A DNA stretch of 45,665 bases from Planctomycetaceae bacterium (GTDB taxonomy: Bacteria; Planctomycetota; Planctomycetia; Planctomycetales; Planctomycetaceae), in assembly GCA_900299185.1 (NCBI GenBank), contig OMIV01000037.1:1-45665 (forward strand), given 5' to 3'. Positions 1 to 9,200 of this stretch are shown piece after piece (position 1 is the first letter of the stretch; the number at the start of each line of letters is the position of its first letter). The position numbers and the translations under genes were made by a program. The notes beneath the pieces are model-generated. The model was not told where the DNA came from and made no database searches. It was given only the letters and a program-made list of their open reading frames with translations.

Positions 1-81
1 CTTGTCCCTGTTGAGCTTGTCCCTGTTGAGCTTGTCCCTGTTGAGCTTGTCCCTGTTGAGCTTGTCCCTGTTGAGCTTGTC
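1..81. repeat. 15-bp tandem repeat inside a coding region at the contig edge
   Basis: The unit CTTGTCCCTGTTGAG occurs five times in perfect register (1-75) plus six more bases. On the minus strand it encodes repeating QQGQA in the tail of the membrane protein. Since the array touches base 1, its real length is unknown and the assembly probably broke or collapsed here. Confidence 0.95.
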
Positions 82-1054
82 GCGGCTCTGGTTGATCAGT
101 CTTGGGTTGCGGAGCGGAACCTGGCTGGTTCGGGTCTTTCACTCCGTCATTCTTGAGCATCGCGAACTTAGACGCGTCTTCGATCTTGTCGCTTGCCTTA
201 TCGATCATCGCGGTGACGGTGAATTCACCTTGGGGCCTCGGTAGCAACAAGCAAACGATCAAGATCCCAAGACCGATCGCGCTGCCGACGCCGACCCACG
301 TCGCAGCCATCTTTGGTGGCATCTGTAAGCCGCGCTGACGCAGGTAGCGACGCAGTCCCAGGAAGCTCGTCAGCATCAGCAAGCCCAAGGCAGCGCCGAC
401 AAAACAGAACAAGCATTGAAACGCGAAGCCACGTTCGGCGGTCTGACCACGAGGAATCATCGCCTGCCCAAAGCCAAACACCGGCAAAGCCATCAGCGAG
501 AAATAGACCACCCACAAACCAGGAGCGTGCGGGCGTCCGGCTCGCTCGGTCGTATTCAACAGCAGTCGCATCCAGAAAGGACGCCGTTTCTTCTGAGCAG
601 CGGCATCTTCCACCGCATTGTCCGAGAGGTTGGCTTGGTCGCCGACGCCCGCAACTTGCAGCAAGCCTTCACCCGAAGCGTCTTCGGTCTCGTCGATGAG
701 AGTGCAATCCCAGGTCAGCTTATCGGTCAGCCACCAGATCAACGCCAAGCAGCCGATCACGGCCAGTTGCTTCTCGGGGACAAACTTAAAGACCGCCAAG
801 GACACCACCGCGCCCAAACCCAGCGTAAAGATGCTGGCATGTTCGCGACCGCTTTCGATCGCAATGCGGGCGATTAGCACAGACCCCAGCACGAACCAGA
901 ACAGGATCCATTTCACGCGCGAGTCGAATTGGCCTTGGTACAACATGCCCTGTAAGAAGAACGTCAGGCTGCCGACCAGCACCATAATCAGCACCGGACT
1001 GACAGCGATCGCCAGATAGTCAGCCAGCGTCTTGTCAGGGCGTTGTTTCGCCAT
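1..1054 (-). CDS. Partial multi-span membrane protein with C-terminal QQGQA repeats (runs off left edge)
   Basis: An open frame reads from an ATG at 1054 to the window edge with no stop, giving 351 visible residues. An AGGA sits 8 bases before this ATG, which favours it over an in-frame ATG at 1063. About seven hydrophobic segments are visible (roughly residues 14-36, 47-67, 73-91, 95-110, 178-198, 209-235, 253-272), with a charged cytoplasmic-looking loop at 112-175. After the last segment comes a soluble stretch, then a Pro/Gln-rich tail that enters a five-residue repeat (QQGQA) still running at the edge. I do not recognise the family. It follows the LRR and PSD1 genes on the same strand after a 193-base gap. 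The C-terminal end is missing because the contig breaks in the repeat. Confidence 0.75.
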   Translation of the reverse strand, partial: MAKQRPDKTLADYLAIAVSPVLIMVLVGSLTFFLQGMLYQGQFDSRVKWILFWFVLGSVLIARIAIESGREHASIFTLGLGAVVSLAVFKFVPEKQLAVIGCLALIWWLTDKLTWDCTLIDETEDASGEGLLQVAGVGDQANLSDNAVEDAAAQKKRRPFWMRLLLNTTERAGRPHAPGLWVVYFSLMALPVFGFGQAMIPRGQTAERGFAFQCLFCFVGAALGLLMLTSFLGLRRYLRQRGLQMPPKMAATWVGVGSAIGLGILIVCLLLPRPQGEFTVTAMIDKASDKIEDASKFAMLKNDGVKDPNQPGSAPQPKTDQPEPRQAQQGQAQQGQAQQGQAQQGQAQQGQ

Positions 1055-1247
1055 CACGAACATCCTGGAGTGCGACACTCGTCGCAGCACTTATGTATGC
1101 GGCTCAGCCACGATGCACTTGGGATGACATCGAAGGATTCCGGCGTTCCGATCGCTCGCTGCATCGGCATCTGAGGACTTCGAACTGACTCACGGCACGG
1201 CCGCGAGCGTCATCCCACGAAAGCACTCCAGGACATCGCGACGATAA

Positions 1248-2048
1248 CTACTTCTTCTCTTCGGCCTTCTTGGCCTCTTCCGCTTTCTTGGCTTCCTCAG
1301 CCTTCTTCTTAGCTTCTTCGTCGGCTTTCTTTTTCTCTTCTTCGGCCTTTTTCTTGGCCTCTTCCTCGGCCTTCTTCTTCTCCTCTTCAGCCTTCTTCTT
1401 GGCTTCTTCTTCAGCCTTCAGCTTCTCGAATTCAGCCTTGCGCTGAGCCTCGATCTCCGCCTTGCGCTTATCCTCGATTGGATCAGGAATGATCTTCAAA
1501 TCGGCTCGCGCGGCCTTCAGCTTCTTAACGCCCTCTTCGGTGATCTTGGTCTGCCAGATATAGACCTGCTTCAGCTTCTTGAGCGCCACAAGGGCATCAA
1601 TGCTGGCATCGGTGACCTCAGTGCCGAACAGGTTGAGGTACTCCAAGTTCTGCAAGCCAGCCAAGTGCTTGAGACCAGCGTCGGTGATCTTGGTGCGTTC
1701 CAAGTGCAGCTTCACCAGACCGGCGGACTCGGCCACGTTGGCCAGTCCATCGTCGGTGATTTCTTTGCCGCGAACGTTGATCGAGTAAACGAACTTCAAA
1801 CCTTTCAATGGCTTGAGATGGTCGTTGCCGATCTTGCCATCTGCGAGGTGGAACGAGACATCGACGCGATTGTCGTTCTGAGCCAGCTCCAAGACTTGGC
1901 CGCCGGACTTCTTGACCTCGGCAATGGCGGCCTTATCGCTGTCGGTCAGTTCGATCTTCACAGGAGCTGGTGCCTTGGCCTTGTCGTCAGCCATGACAGC
2001 CACGGATGAAAACGCTGAGAGTGCGAGCAACGTAACGAGAATCCGCAT
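1248..2048 (-). CDS. Secreted leucine-rich-repeat protein with Lys/Glu/Ala-rich helical tail
   Basis: 266 residues. The ATG at 2048 is chosen because GGAGG lies 5 bases upstream and a clear Sec signal follows (MRILVTLLALSAFSSVAVMA, cleavage near residue 20). The frame is open further upstream, but that part looks non-coding. Residues about 60-170 contain LRRs of the planctomycete/GALA-like type, with repeats such as TKITDAGLKHLAGL and TEVTDASIDALVAL. The last ~85 residues are nearly all K, E and A (KAEEEKKK units) and should form one long charged helix. It lies 161 bases downstream of the PSD1 gene on the same strand, so co-expression is likely. LRR proteins are often found next to PSD1 genes in planctomycetes. 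The function is unknown; protein binding at the cell surface or in the periplasm is an inference. Confidence 0.85.
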   Translation of the reverse strand: MRILVTLLALSAFSSVAVMADDKAKAPAPVKIELTDSDKAAIAEVKKSGGQVLELAQNDNRVDVSFHLADGKIGNDHLKPLKGLKFVYSINVRGKEITDDGLANVAESAGLVKLHLERTKITDAGLKHLAGLQNLEYLNLFGTEVTDASIDALVALKKLKQVYIWQTKITEEGVKKLKAARADLKIIPDPIEDKRKAEIEAQRKAEFEKLKAEEEAKKKAEEEKKKAEEEAKKKAEEEKKKADEEAKKKAEEAKKAEEAKKAEEKK

Positions 2049-2209
2049 GAGTCCCTCCGAGTGAAACAACAGCGAGTGGGTGAGACGTCCGCTGGGACGT
2101 CGTGAGGTGGGCAAAACAACGACAGCGATTCTAGCGGCGTGAAGTTCAGGCGAAAGCTGGCTGAGGCCGCCCCTCAACTCCGTGCATTCCGCATCGCGAT
2201 GGCGAGTGC

Positions 2210-4657
2210 TCAGTCCACGAAGATGAATTCGTTGGTGCTGAGAATTGCCCGAGCAAACGCGGCCCACACTTGAGCTTCGATTTGCTCTTGAGGCTTGCCG
2301 AGATTCGTCAGTTGCTCGCGATAGATGTGTAAGAACTCTCCCGCTTCGGTGATCTCGTCCGTACTTGGTGGGCGACCGAACGCTAGTTGATAAGCCAAGG
2401 TCACTCGGCCCGATTCAGCCACAGTGGCTGCCGAGATGCGTTCGGCAAACTTGGTGGCCGCACCGTGAGCCAACGGACCATTCATCACAAACAACGCCTG
2501 CAACGGAGTCGTGCTAGGTTGGCGAATGGCAGTGCTGGAACTCGGGTCGGCCCCATCGAACAGCGCGAGATACGGATTCTTCTTCAGCCGTTGCTGCATC
2601 ATGTAGATGCTGCGTCGTCGCGTTTCATAGTTCGCGAAGAACGGGTTGTGTTGCGTGAAGCTCCAGGTGTTCTGAGGCGGAAACGGATGCCCGCCCGTGG
2701 TGCTTTCATCCAAGTCGCCACTGACAAACAACAGCGCGTCGCGGATGGATTCGGCGTCGAGCCGTTGGCAGCGGAACCGTCCGAACAACTCGTTTTGAGG
2801 ATCGCGCTGCAAGCTTGCCTCAGACTCGGTGCTCGATAATTGCCAGGTATGTGAGAGCAGAATCAAACGATGCATGGCCTTCAGTGACCAACCGCTTTCC
2901 ACGAACCGAGTCGCGAGGTGATCGAGAAGCTCGGGATGCGTTGGGGCTTTGCCTTGTCGTCCAAAATCATTCGGCGTCCCAACGATGCCTTTGCCAAAAT
3001 GATGCTGCCACAGCCGGTTGACCATCACACGCGCCGTCAGTGGGTTGTGAGGATCAGTCAGCCAACGAGCCAACTGCAAACGACCGCTGGTGTGGTCGTC
3101 CGACGGAAGCAGTTGACCTCCCAGAATGGCTGGAAAGTGACGAGGAACCTCGTCGCCCAGCTTCTTGGGGTCGCCTCGCAATTGCTGCTTCGTATTGCCG
3201 ATCTTGCCGTCAGCCACCGCATAGGCATTGTCGATAAACGGTGGCGTAGATTGCTCGGTCGTCAGCCGCTTCTTGGCATCGGCCACTGCTTTTGTGGCGG
3301 CATCGACCTGCGACTTCTTGTCGTCTCCATCGGGCAACTTATTGGCTTCAGCTAGCTTCGCTTCGGACATCTTCACTTCGCTCATGAGAGCCGCGATGCG
3401 AGCTTGATGAGCCTGCTGAATAGCTTCGACTTCGGCCTTCGGAATCAGCGGAATGAAGTCTTCTTGCCGATTGGCGCCTTCCGCTCCGGGGTGCGGATAC
3501 AGCGTGCTCTCGAAGATGCCATAGATCCCGTAGTAGTCGCTCATCGTGAAGGGATCGAACTTGTGATCATGGCAACGAGCACACGACAGCGTGGTGCCCA
3601 ACACGGCTTTGCCCATGTTGTCGATCGAGTCTTCAATCGTCAGATGATGCTCGCCACGTCGACCGCCACCGAAGCGTCGCGAGATCGCGAGGTACCCCGT
3701 CGCGACGATATGATCCACTCGCTCGGTCTCGTTCTGACTCGGCAAAAGGTCTCCGGGAAATTGCTCGCGCAAGAATTGGTCGTAAGGCAGATCGCGTTGC
3801 ACCGAACGAATCACCCAATCGCGGTACTTGTAAGTCTGCGGCACTGGATAGTCGGACGCGTTGCCGCTGGTGTCCGCGTAACGCACCACATCCAACCAAT
3901 GTCGCCCCCAACGTTCGCCATAGCGCGGCGACTCCAACAAGCGATCAACCACTTTGGCAAAAGCGTCGCTCGCAGTGTCTTGTAGGAACGCTTCCACTTC
4001 GGATGGAGTCGGCGGCAGCCCCGTCAAATCAAAAGTCACTCGTCGCAAGAGCGTGCGTTTGTCGGCATCTTCAGCCGGCACAACGCCCGCAGCTTCGAGT
4101 CTCGCCAAGATGAAAGCATCGACCGACGTTCGAACCCAATTGGCAGTTTTGACCGCCGGAAGCTCCGGCTTTGTCACTGGCTTGAAGGACCAGAATTGGC
4201 GGCCCTCTTCGAGCGACATTCCGTACTTTGTCGGAAGACTGAGCGTGCCGGTTGACGAAGGCTTGCGCGGATCGGGAGCCCCCATCTTGACCCAAGCCGT
4301 CAGGTCTTTGATCTGCTCTGCCGACAGCCTGCCTTGCGGCGCGGGCGGCATCCTCTGTTCGTCATCCGGTTGTTGAATAGCCTTCAGCAGCAAACTCTTT
4401 TCAGGCTCGCCAGGGACGATCGCCGCTCCCGAATCGCCGCCACGCAACAAGCCCTCCTGCGAATCCAGCAGGAGTCCACCTTTGATCTTGGAACTGTTCG
4501 CGCTGTGGCACTCGTAGCACTTGCTGACGAGCAACGGTCGAACCTTCTTCTCGAAGAACTCCAATTGCTCGGGAGCAAGAATCTTCTCGTCGGCGGCCTT
4601 CGCCAGCGAACTCAACATCGCGGCAGCCAGCAACGCGGGGATCGCAATCTTCATCAT
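2210..4657 (-). CDS. PSD1 and planctomycete cytochrome C domain protein (DUF1549/DUF1553)
   Basis: 815 residues. The ATG at 4657 has a GGAG 6 bases upstream and starts a Sec signal peptide ending AKA/ADEK; an in-frame ATG at 4687 would add ten hydrophilic residues and is less likely. The N-terminus has the planctomycete cytochrome C domain with a heme-binding CYECH at about residues 47-51 and the usual MPP motif (RMPPAPQGRLS). A DUF1549-like (PSCyt2) region follows, with a second CXXCH-type motif (CARCHDHKFDP). The C-terminal DUF1553 (PSD1) region contains LTARVMVNRLWQHHFGKGIV and the closing ILSTNEFIFVD. The family is hugely expanded in planctomycetes and suspected to act on complex polysaccharides, but no reaction is proven. 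No DUF1501 partner gene, a common neighbour of this family, is adjacent; an LRR gene follows instead. Confidence 0.95.
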   Translation of the reverse strand: MMKIAIPALLAAAMLSSLAKAADEKILAPEQLEFFEKKVRPLLVSKCYECHSANSSKIKGGLLLDSQEGLLRGGDSGAAIVPGEPEKSLLLKAIQQPDDEQRMPPAPQGRLSAEQIKDLTAWVKMGAPDPRKPSSTGTLSLPTKYGMSLEEGRQFWSFKPVTKPELPAVKTANWVRTSVDAFILARLEAAGVVPAEDADKRTLLRRVTFDLTGLPPTPSEVEAFLQDTASDAFAKVVDRLLESPRYGERWGRHWLDVVRYADTSGNASDYPVPQTYKYRDWVIRSVQRDLPYDQFLREQFPGDLLPSQNETERVDHIVATGYLAISRRFGGGRRGEHHLTIEDSIDNMGKAVLGTTLSCARCHDHKFDPFTMSDYYGIYGIFESTLYPHPGAEGANRQEDFIPLIPKAEVEAIQQAHQARIAALMSEVKMSEAKLAEANKLPDGDDKKSQVDAATKAVADAKKRLTTEQSTPPFIDNAYAVADGKIGNTKQQLRGDPKKLGDEVPRHFPAILGGQLLPSDDHTSGRLQLARWLTDPHNPLTARVMVNRLWQHHFGKGIVGTPNDFGRQGKAPTHPELLDHLATRFVESGWSLKAMHRLILLSHTWQLSSTESEASLQRDPQNELFGRFRCQRLDAESIRDALLFVSGDLDESTTGGHPFPPQNTWSFTQHNPFFANYETRRRSIYMMQQRLKKNPYLALFDGADPSSSTAIRQPSTTPLQALFVMNGPLAHGAATKFAERISAATVAESGRVTLAYQLAFGRPPSTDEITEAGEFLHIYREQLTNLGKPQEQIEAQVWAAFARAILSTNEFIFVD

Positions 4658-4966
4658 GCAGGGCTCCGAGTATGGAGAAGTCGGCATTGAGCGACTCGCA
4701 GAACGAATCGCCTAGGTAGCTCAGTCGCTCCGCAACTGAGAATCTTCGCAGCTCGAACAACACAAAGTTCGGTATAGCCAGCCCGACAAAGATCCGCGAC
4801 TGACCGAACCCAACGGTGCGCGGTCTTGCCGTTCGCTGTTCGGTCATGAAACCATCGGCCAGAATTCGGCCCGCAACCAAGGCGACCGAGAGACCAGTTC
4901 GAGTCCACCTCGTCAGCCTTAACTCAGCGAAGACCAACGCCTTCTGCCATTGGGAAGAATTGTGAC
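4658..4966. other. 309-base divergent intergenic region
   Basis: This lies between the start of the PSD1 gene (minus) and the start of the uracil-DNA glycosylase gene (plus), so it must carry promoters for both. I see no convincing -35/-10 pair. It contains a degenerate copy of the double-hairpin repeat at about 4693-4740. Confidence 0.6.
4693..4740 (+). repeat. Double-hairpin dispersed repeat, degenerate copy
   Basis: The core CCTAGGTAGCTCAGTCGCTCC is followed by GCAACTGAG. It aligns with the copies at 5942-5991 and 36804-36852 (reverse strand). The left hairpin (GACTCGCAGAACGAATC) has four mismatches to the perfect form seen elsewhere; the right hairpin keeps CAGTCGC-TCC-GCAACTG. Confidence 0.7.
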
Positions 4967-5911
4967 ATGAGTCGCCAACGCGCCGTTCGACAACAACTCG
5001 AAGACCTACGCCGCGCCGGGGTTACTCACGTGCCTGCGGAGGTCGCCAAGAGATTGCTCGAGAGCGTTGCCCCTTCGACCAATCCAACCAAGCCAGTCGC
5101 TAACGCAGCGGCACGCGCGACTCCACCAGCTCCAACCAGCAGGCCGATACCCACAGCGTCGACGAGCACCAGCCATCGTCCCGGCGCGGCAGCTCAGGCG
5201 CAGCCTCAGCAACCAACGACGCCTGCAACTCGACCTGCAGCCGCGACATCATTTGCGCGACCGGCTGTAGTACCAATTACTGACGTGGCCACTCCCGCCT
5301 TAGCGACGGCGATCACCATCCGACCGGGCTGCTCGCTGAGTCGCGAAGACCGCATCGCCCAACTCAGCGGCGTCGCTAAGCATGTCTCGCAATGTACGCG
5401 CTGCTCGGAGCTTGCCCGGACTCGGACGCAAACCGTCTTTGGAGTCGGCAACCCCGAAGCCTCGATCATGTTTATCGGAGAAGCACCGGGAGCCGACGAG
5501 GATGCGCAAGGTGAGCCGTTCGTCGGTGAGGCCGGGAAGCTGCTCACCAAGATCATCGTGGCCAGCAAGCTGACTCGCGAAGAGGTCTATATCTGCAACG
5601 TGCTCCGCTGCCGTCCGCCAGGGAATCGAGTCCCCACACCGGTCGAAGCCGCCAATTGCCGCGAGTATCTCGACGCTCAGATCGCGACGGTGAATCCTCA
5701 ATGGATCGTCTGTTTGGGAGCGACTGCCGCTCAGAACTTGCTCAACACCAAAGCGGCGATCGGCAAGTTGCGAGGTGCCTTCCACGACTACAAGGGGATC
5801 AAGGTGCTTTGCACGTATCACCCTTCGTATCTGTTGCGGTACGAACCCGCGAAGAAGGATCTGTGGGCCGACATCAAGATGCTGCGAGCCGCTCAGGGCG
5901 TCATCTTGTGA
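4967..5911 (+). CDS. udg: Family 4 uracil-DNA glycosylase with long N-terminal linker
   Basis: 314 residues. It should remove uracil from DNA in the cytoplasm as the first step of base excision repair. The catalytic domain covers about residues 125-314. It has the motif-A stretch GEAPGADEDAQGEPFVG and the C-terminal motif HPSYLLR. Four cysteines fit the 4Fe-4S ligands of family 4 enzymes: C143 and C146 (CTRC), C215 (VLRCRPP) and C231 (NCREYL). The 16-residue spacing between the last two equals that in the Thermus enzyme. The first ~120 residues are a short helix followed by an Ala/Pro/Thr-rich stretch of low complexity, absent from typical ~200-residue members. It stands alone between the divergent PSD1 gene and the next plus-strand gene. 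Confidence 0.93.
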   Translation: MSRQRAVRQQLEDLRRAGVTHVPAEVAKRLLESVAPSTNPTKPVANAAARATPPAPTSRPIPTASTSTSHRPGAAAQAQPQQPTTPATRPAAATSFARPAVVPITDVATPALATAITIRPGCSLSREDRIAQLSGVAKHVSQCTRCSELARTRTQTVFGVGNPEASIMFIGEAPGADEDAQGEPFVGEAGKLLTKIIVASKLTREEVYICNVLRCRPPGNRVPTPVEAANCREYLDAQIATVNPQWIVCLGATAAQNLLNTKAAIGKLRGAFHDYKGIKVLCTYHPSYLLRYEPAKKDLWADIKMLRAAQGVIL

Positions 5912-6247
5912 GCCGATCGCATCTTCAATCCTTCTGGTTCTGCGAGTCGCGGAGCAACTCGCCTACGTAGCTCAGTCGCTCCGCGACTGAGATTGGCAAC
6001 CCGAAATACTGAGCGCAGAAGACGCACCAGTCGTCCCCGCATCGACACCGTTGAAGGAACTTCGCCTTCCTAAAGTCGCTCGGGACAAGTGAGCGGCGGA
6101 GATCACCTTGCTGGTGTTTGCGAAGTTGGGCTAAAAGCTCGCCCCCCGTTTGTTTTTTGTCACGTGCAGCACATTTTGAAGTGCTGGGGCTGGGTGATTT
6201 CGAGCCCTTGTCACGGCGTCTGTTTTTCATCGAGATGGCAGGAAGCC
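5912..6247. other. 336-base intergenic region
   Basis: It lies between the uracil-DNA glycosylase stop and the start of the large membrane protein. It holds a well-preserved double-hairpin repeat at 5942-5991. The coding frame of the next gene extends upstream to 6089, but that stretch does not look like protein. No clear promoter or terminator was found. Confidence 0.6.
5942..5991 (+). repeat. Double-hairpin dispersed repeat, well-preserved copy
   Basis: Two short palindromes are joined by a spacer with the core CCTACGTAGCT. The left arm is GAGTCGCGGAGCAACTC (stem with GGA loop, one mismatch). The right arm is CAGTCGC-TCC-GCGACTG with a perfect 7-bp stem. The copy at 36804-36852 is its near-exact reverse complement. 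Confidence 0.85.
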
Positions 6248-9200
6248 ATGCAGTCAATCTCCCGCATTGGACGCGTTGTTGGTTCGTTTGTTTTGTCGCT
6301 GGTCTCGGCCAGTGCCGTGCCGTTTTTCGGCGGAGTGATGAGCGTCGTTTGGTTAATGACCGCTCAAGCTATCTTCGGGGCTGGCCCCGTCGCGCATACC
6401 GCGCTTGTCACCGCAGTTGGTTTGGGCTTCTTGGTCGCCGCAGCGACTGGCCCTTTACTGCAACGCTGGTCCGTTTGGCGTCGCCACGGCGCGATCATCT
6501 CCGCATTGTTGTTGATGAGCTGCACGATCGCGACGACTCAGATGACGGAGTTCAGTCGGTCAACTTGGGACCAAATCAACGAAGCCACTCTGGCGACCAA
6601 CGGTTCTCAATTCGCGTTCTTACTCCGTGCATTCTGCCTGTTGATCGCCGCACCGACGGCTTGTTGTGGTTGGCTATTACTGGCTCCCACAAAGTCTGAA
6701 GCCAACGGCTCTCAGTTTCTCTCGCGATGGATGAGCTTCGCCTGCGGCATGCTGTTTCAATCACTCGGCTTCAGCAGCGGGCCGACGATCAACGCCGTGC
6801 TTATGCTCGGCACCATGTTGCTGCTCGTCAGAGGACTCAGTTTGGTGGTGCGTCTCGTCACCACTACAGACAACGCCGCGGTAGCCCCGACCACCACTCG
6901 CACTCTTGTAAGTAGAGACCTCGTCATCACGGTCATGGCCGGAGCAATCACAGGAGCCGCATTTGTCGGACTGAGTCGATTGGCCGATCAACTGACGCTC
7001 GCGACGTTATGGGCAGCAACGGCGAAGTGGTCCGCACTGCTCATCGGCCTTTCGTTGAGTGTCGTTGCCAGCACTCGTCGACCACTCGTTGCACCTGCTG
7101 TCACGGCATTGCTCGCGATCGCGAGTTGCTGCTTGTCAGTCGTCATGTTCCCGCAGTTGGTCGAATGCTGTTTGAACTGGAGCACGTTCGTCGAATCGCC
7201 ATCTATGCAGATCGCACTCCGCTGCGGTTTGTTGTTTGCTCTCTTCGCCCCCTTAGGACTTTGGCTGGGGACAACCGGACGACTGGCCTCAGCGAACGAT
7301 CGCCCGCTCGCGCCGCTGCTGCTGACTGTCACCTTCGTCGGCGGCTACTTGCTCGCTGCTCAAGTTGGTCTTGTCAGCTTCGGCGTCATCAGTGTGTTGA
7401 CTGCCGCAGCATGCGGAGCAGTCGCCGTGCTGGCGATCAACGTGCTGCCAATTGGCACCACTTCCAATCGGCGATTGTCTGGGGGACTGATTGGCTCCGC
7501 CGCCTTATTGGCAGCGCTGTTGCCGCTGTTCGCACATCGCTACCGCCCAGAGATCGCTGCGAAGCTGCTGTTCGACACCCGCGTCTTTGTTGCTCATCGC
7601 ATTGAGTCCCGAGTCGACATCTTGCCGCACTTGGATGAAGCCCGTTGTGTAGGAGTTGCTGAAACCGGCACGGGCACATTGAGCCAATGGAGATTCGGTG
7701 GTTCTCGTTTGCAAATGCGTCAGTCGGGTGTGCTAACGGCCGCTCAAAGCCTCAACACTCACATCACTCCGCAACTCGCATCCGAAGGACTGCCCGCGAT
7801 CCTGCCATTGGTGTTGCACGAGCATCCTCAACACGTCGCAGTGTTGGGGCTGCGTTCCGGACTAGCGGTCGAAACCGCATTGCAGTTCCCTGTGCAAACT
7901 CTGACATGCGTCGAATCGGATGCGGAGCTGACTCAAGTGGTGCAACGCGATGTCTGGTCGCAACTGGCGGCGAATCCTCAAGCTGACGATCGCCTGCATG
8001 TGATCAATGCCGAGCCCATGATGACACTGGCCGCACGGCCTGAGTCGTTCGATCTCATCATCAGCAACGCCGATCAAGCAGCACTCGCTCGCGAAGCTTC
8101 GGCCTATACCTCGGAGTTCTATCGACTAGCGGCACGGGCACTCGCACGAGGCGGCATCTTCTGTCAGCGCTTTGCAGTGGCGGATGTGGGAGCGGAACCG
8201 GTGACGTTGCTGCTCGAGACTTGGCGCAATGTGTTTCACGAAGTTGCAGCCATCGAAACCTCATCGGGCGAATGGCTGCTCGTCGGCGGCAACTCCATCA
8301 CGGTCGATCCTGAGACGCTTAACGATCGACCAATTGTGGCTGATCGAGTCGGTGCGATTTGCTTGCCGTCGGGCTTAGTCGAACGACTGCAACGTCCGCA
8401 TGTGCGACGAGCGTTCTCCGCGATCGGTGCAGATTGGTCGGCACCGCTGCTACTGAGCACGATGCTGTTCCAGCAGTCCGATCGAGAACCTGCTAACTCA
8501 CTGCTGCCGATCAACACAGCCAAGAGCTGCACGCTAACCGCCCGGCTTCCGTGGGACGTTTTGCGTTGGGGCAACAAGCTCGGTGAGATCAACGAAGTCT
8601 ATACGTCGCAGACACAAACGCTGGGAGCACGTCTTGGCGAAGAAGCAGCGACCGACGAGATCACTCGACGACTCACCGAAGTCGCGCTGCAACGTCAGAT
8701 CGTTGCACAACATCCCGACGAATATTGGGCCTATCGCAAGTCGGTAAAGAAGCGACTGACCGAATCGCCGCAATCCACGATCGTTCAAGTCAAAGGCGAA
8801 CGCCCCACGAAAGACTTGCATCCGAATGAGAAGCGTCGCATGAGCTACTTCGAAACTTTGGGAGTGGCCGCGAAGGCTGCTTCGCCATCAAGCGATCAAT
8901 TGGCTGCGGTCGTCGCCTTTGCCGAACCACATGACCCGCTCATCAGTAGCTTCTTGCATCAAGAGGTCGCCGAACTCGCGAGTAAGAATTCTGACAAGTT
9001 CGCGTCGCTCGAATGGGAGCACCGGCTGCAGGCCATCAACTTTGCAGAGCCCAATGATCGATCAGTGCGAAACGTGGTCTCGGCGATCGAGCTGCTCTGC
9101 CAACATCCTGAATTCATTGAGGATGCCGCGCAGCGTGGCGATCAGCTCGATTCGTTGCTGCAAGTCCTGCATGCTCGCTGGCTCGCTCGCGGAGATCTCA

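Noticed and set aside
1-75. Possible CRISPR array
   Set aside because: The 15-bp units are directly adjacent without spacers and encode a peptide repeat.
3404-3985. A 193-residue open frame opposite the PSD1 gene
   Set aside because: It is antisense to a strongly supported family member and shows no domain of its own.
4713-4740. tRNA-like D-arm sequence (GTAGCTCAGT) at this site and near 5968
   Set aside because: No acceptor stem, anticodon arm or T arm can be fitted around it; it is part of the double-hairpin repeat.
6089-6247. Upstream extension of the large membrane protein from an ATG at 6089
   Set aside because: The extra 53 residues look non-coding, and the ATG at 6248 has a ribosome binding site and starts the hydrophobic N-terminus.
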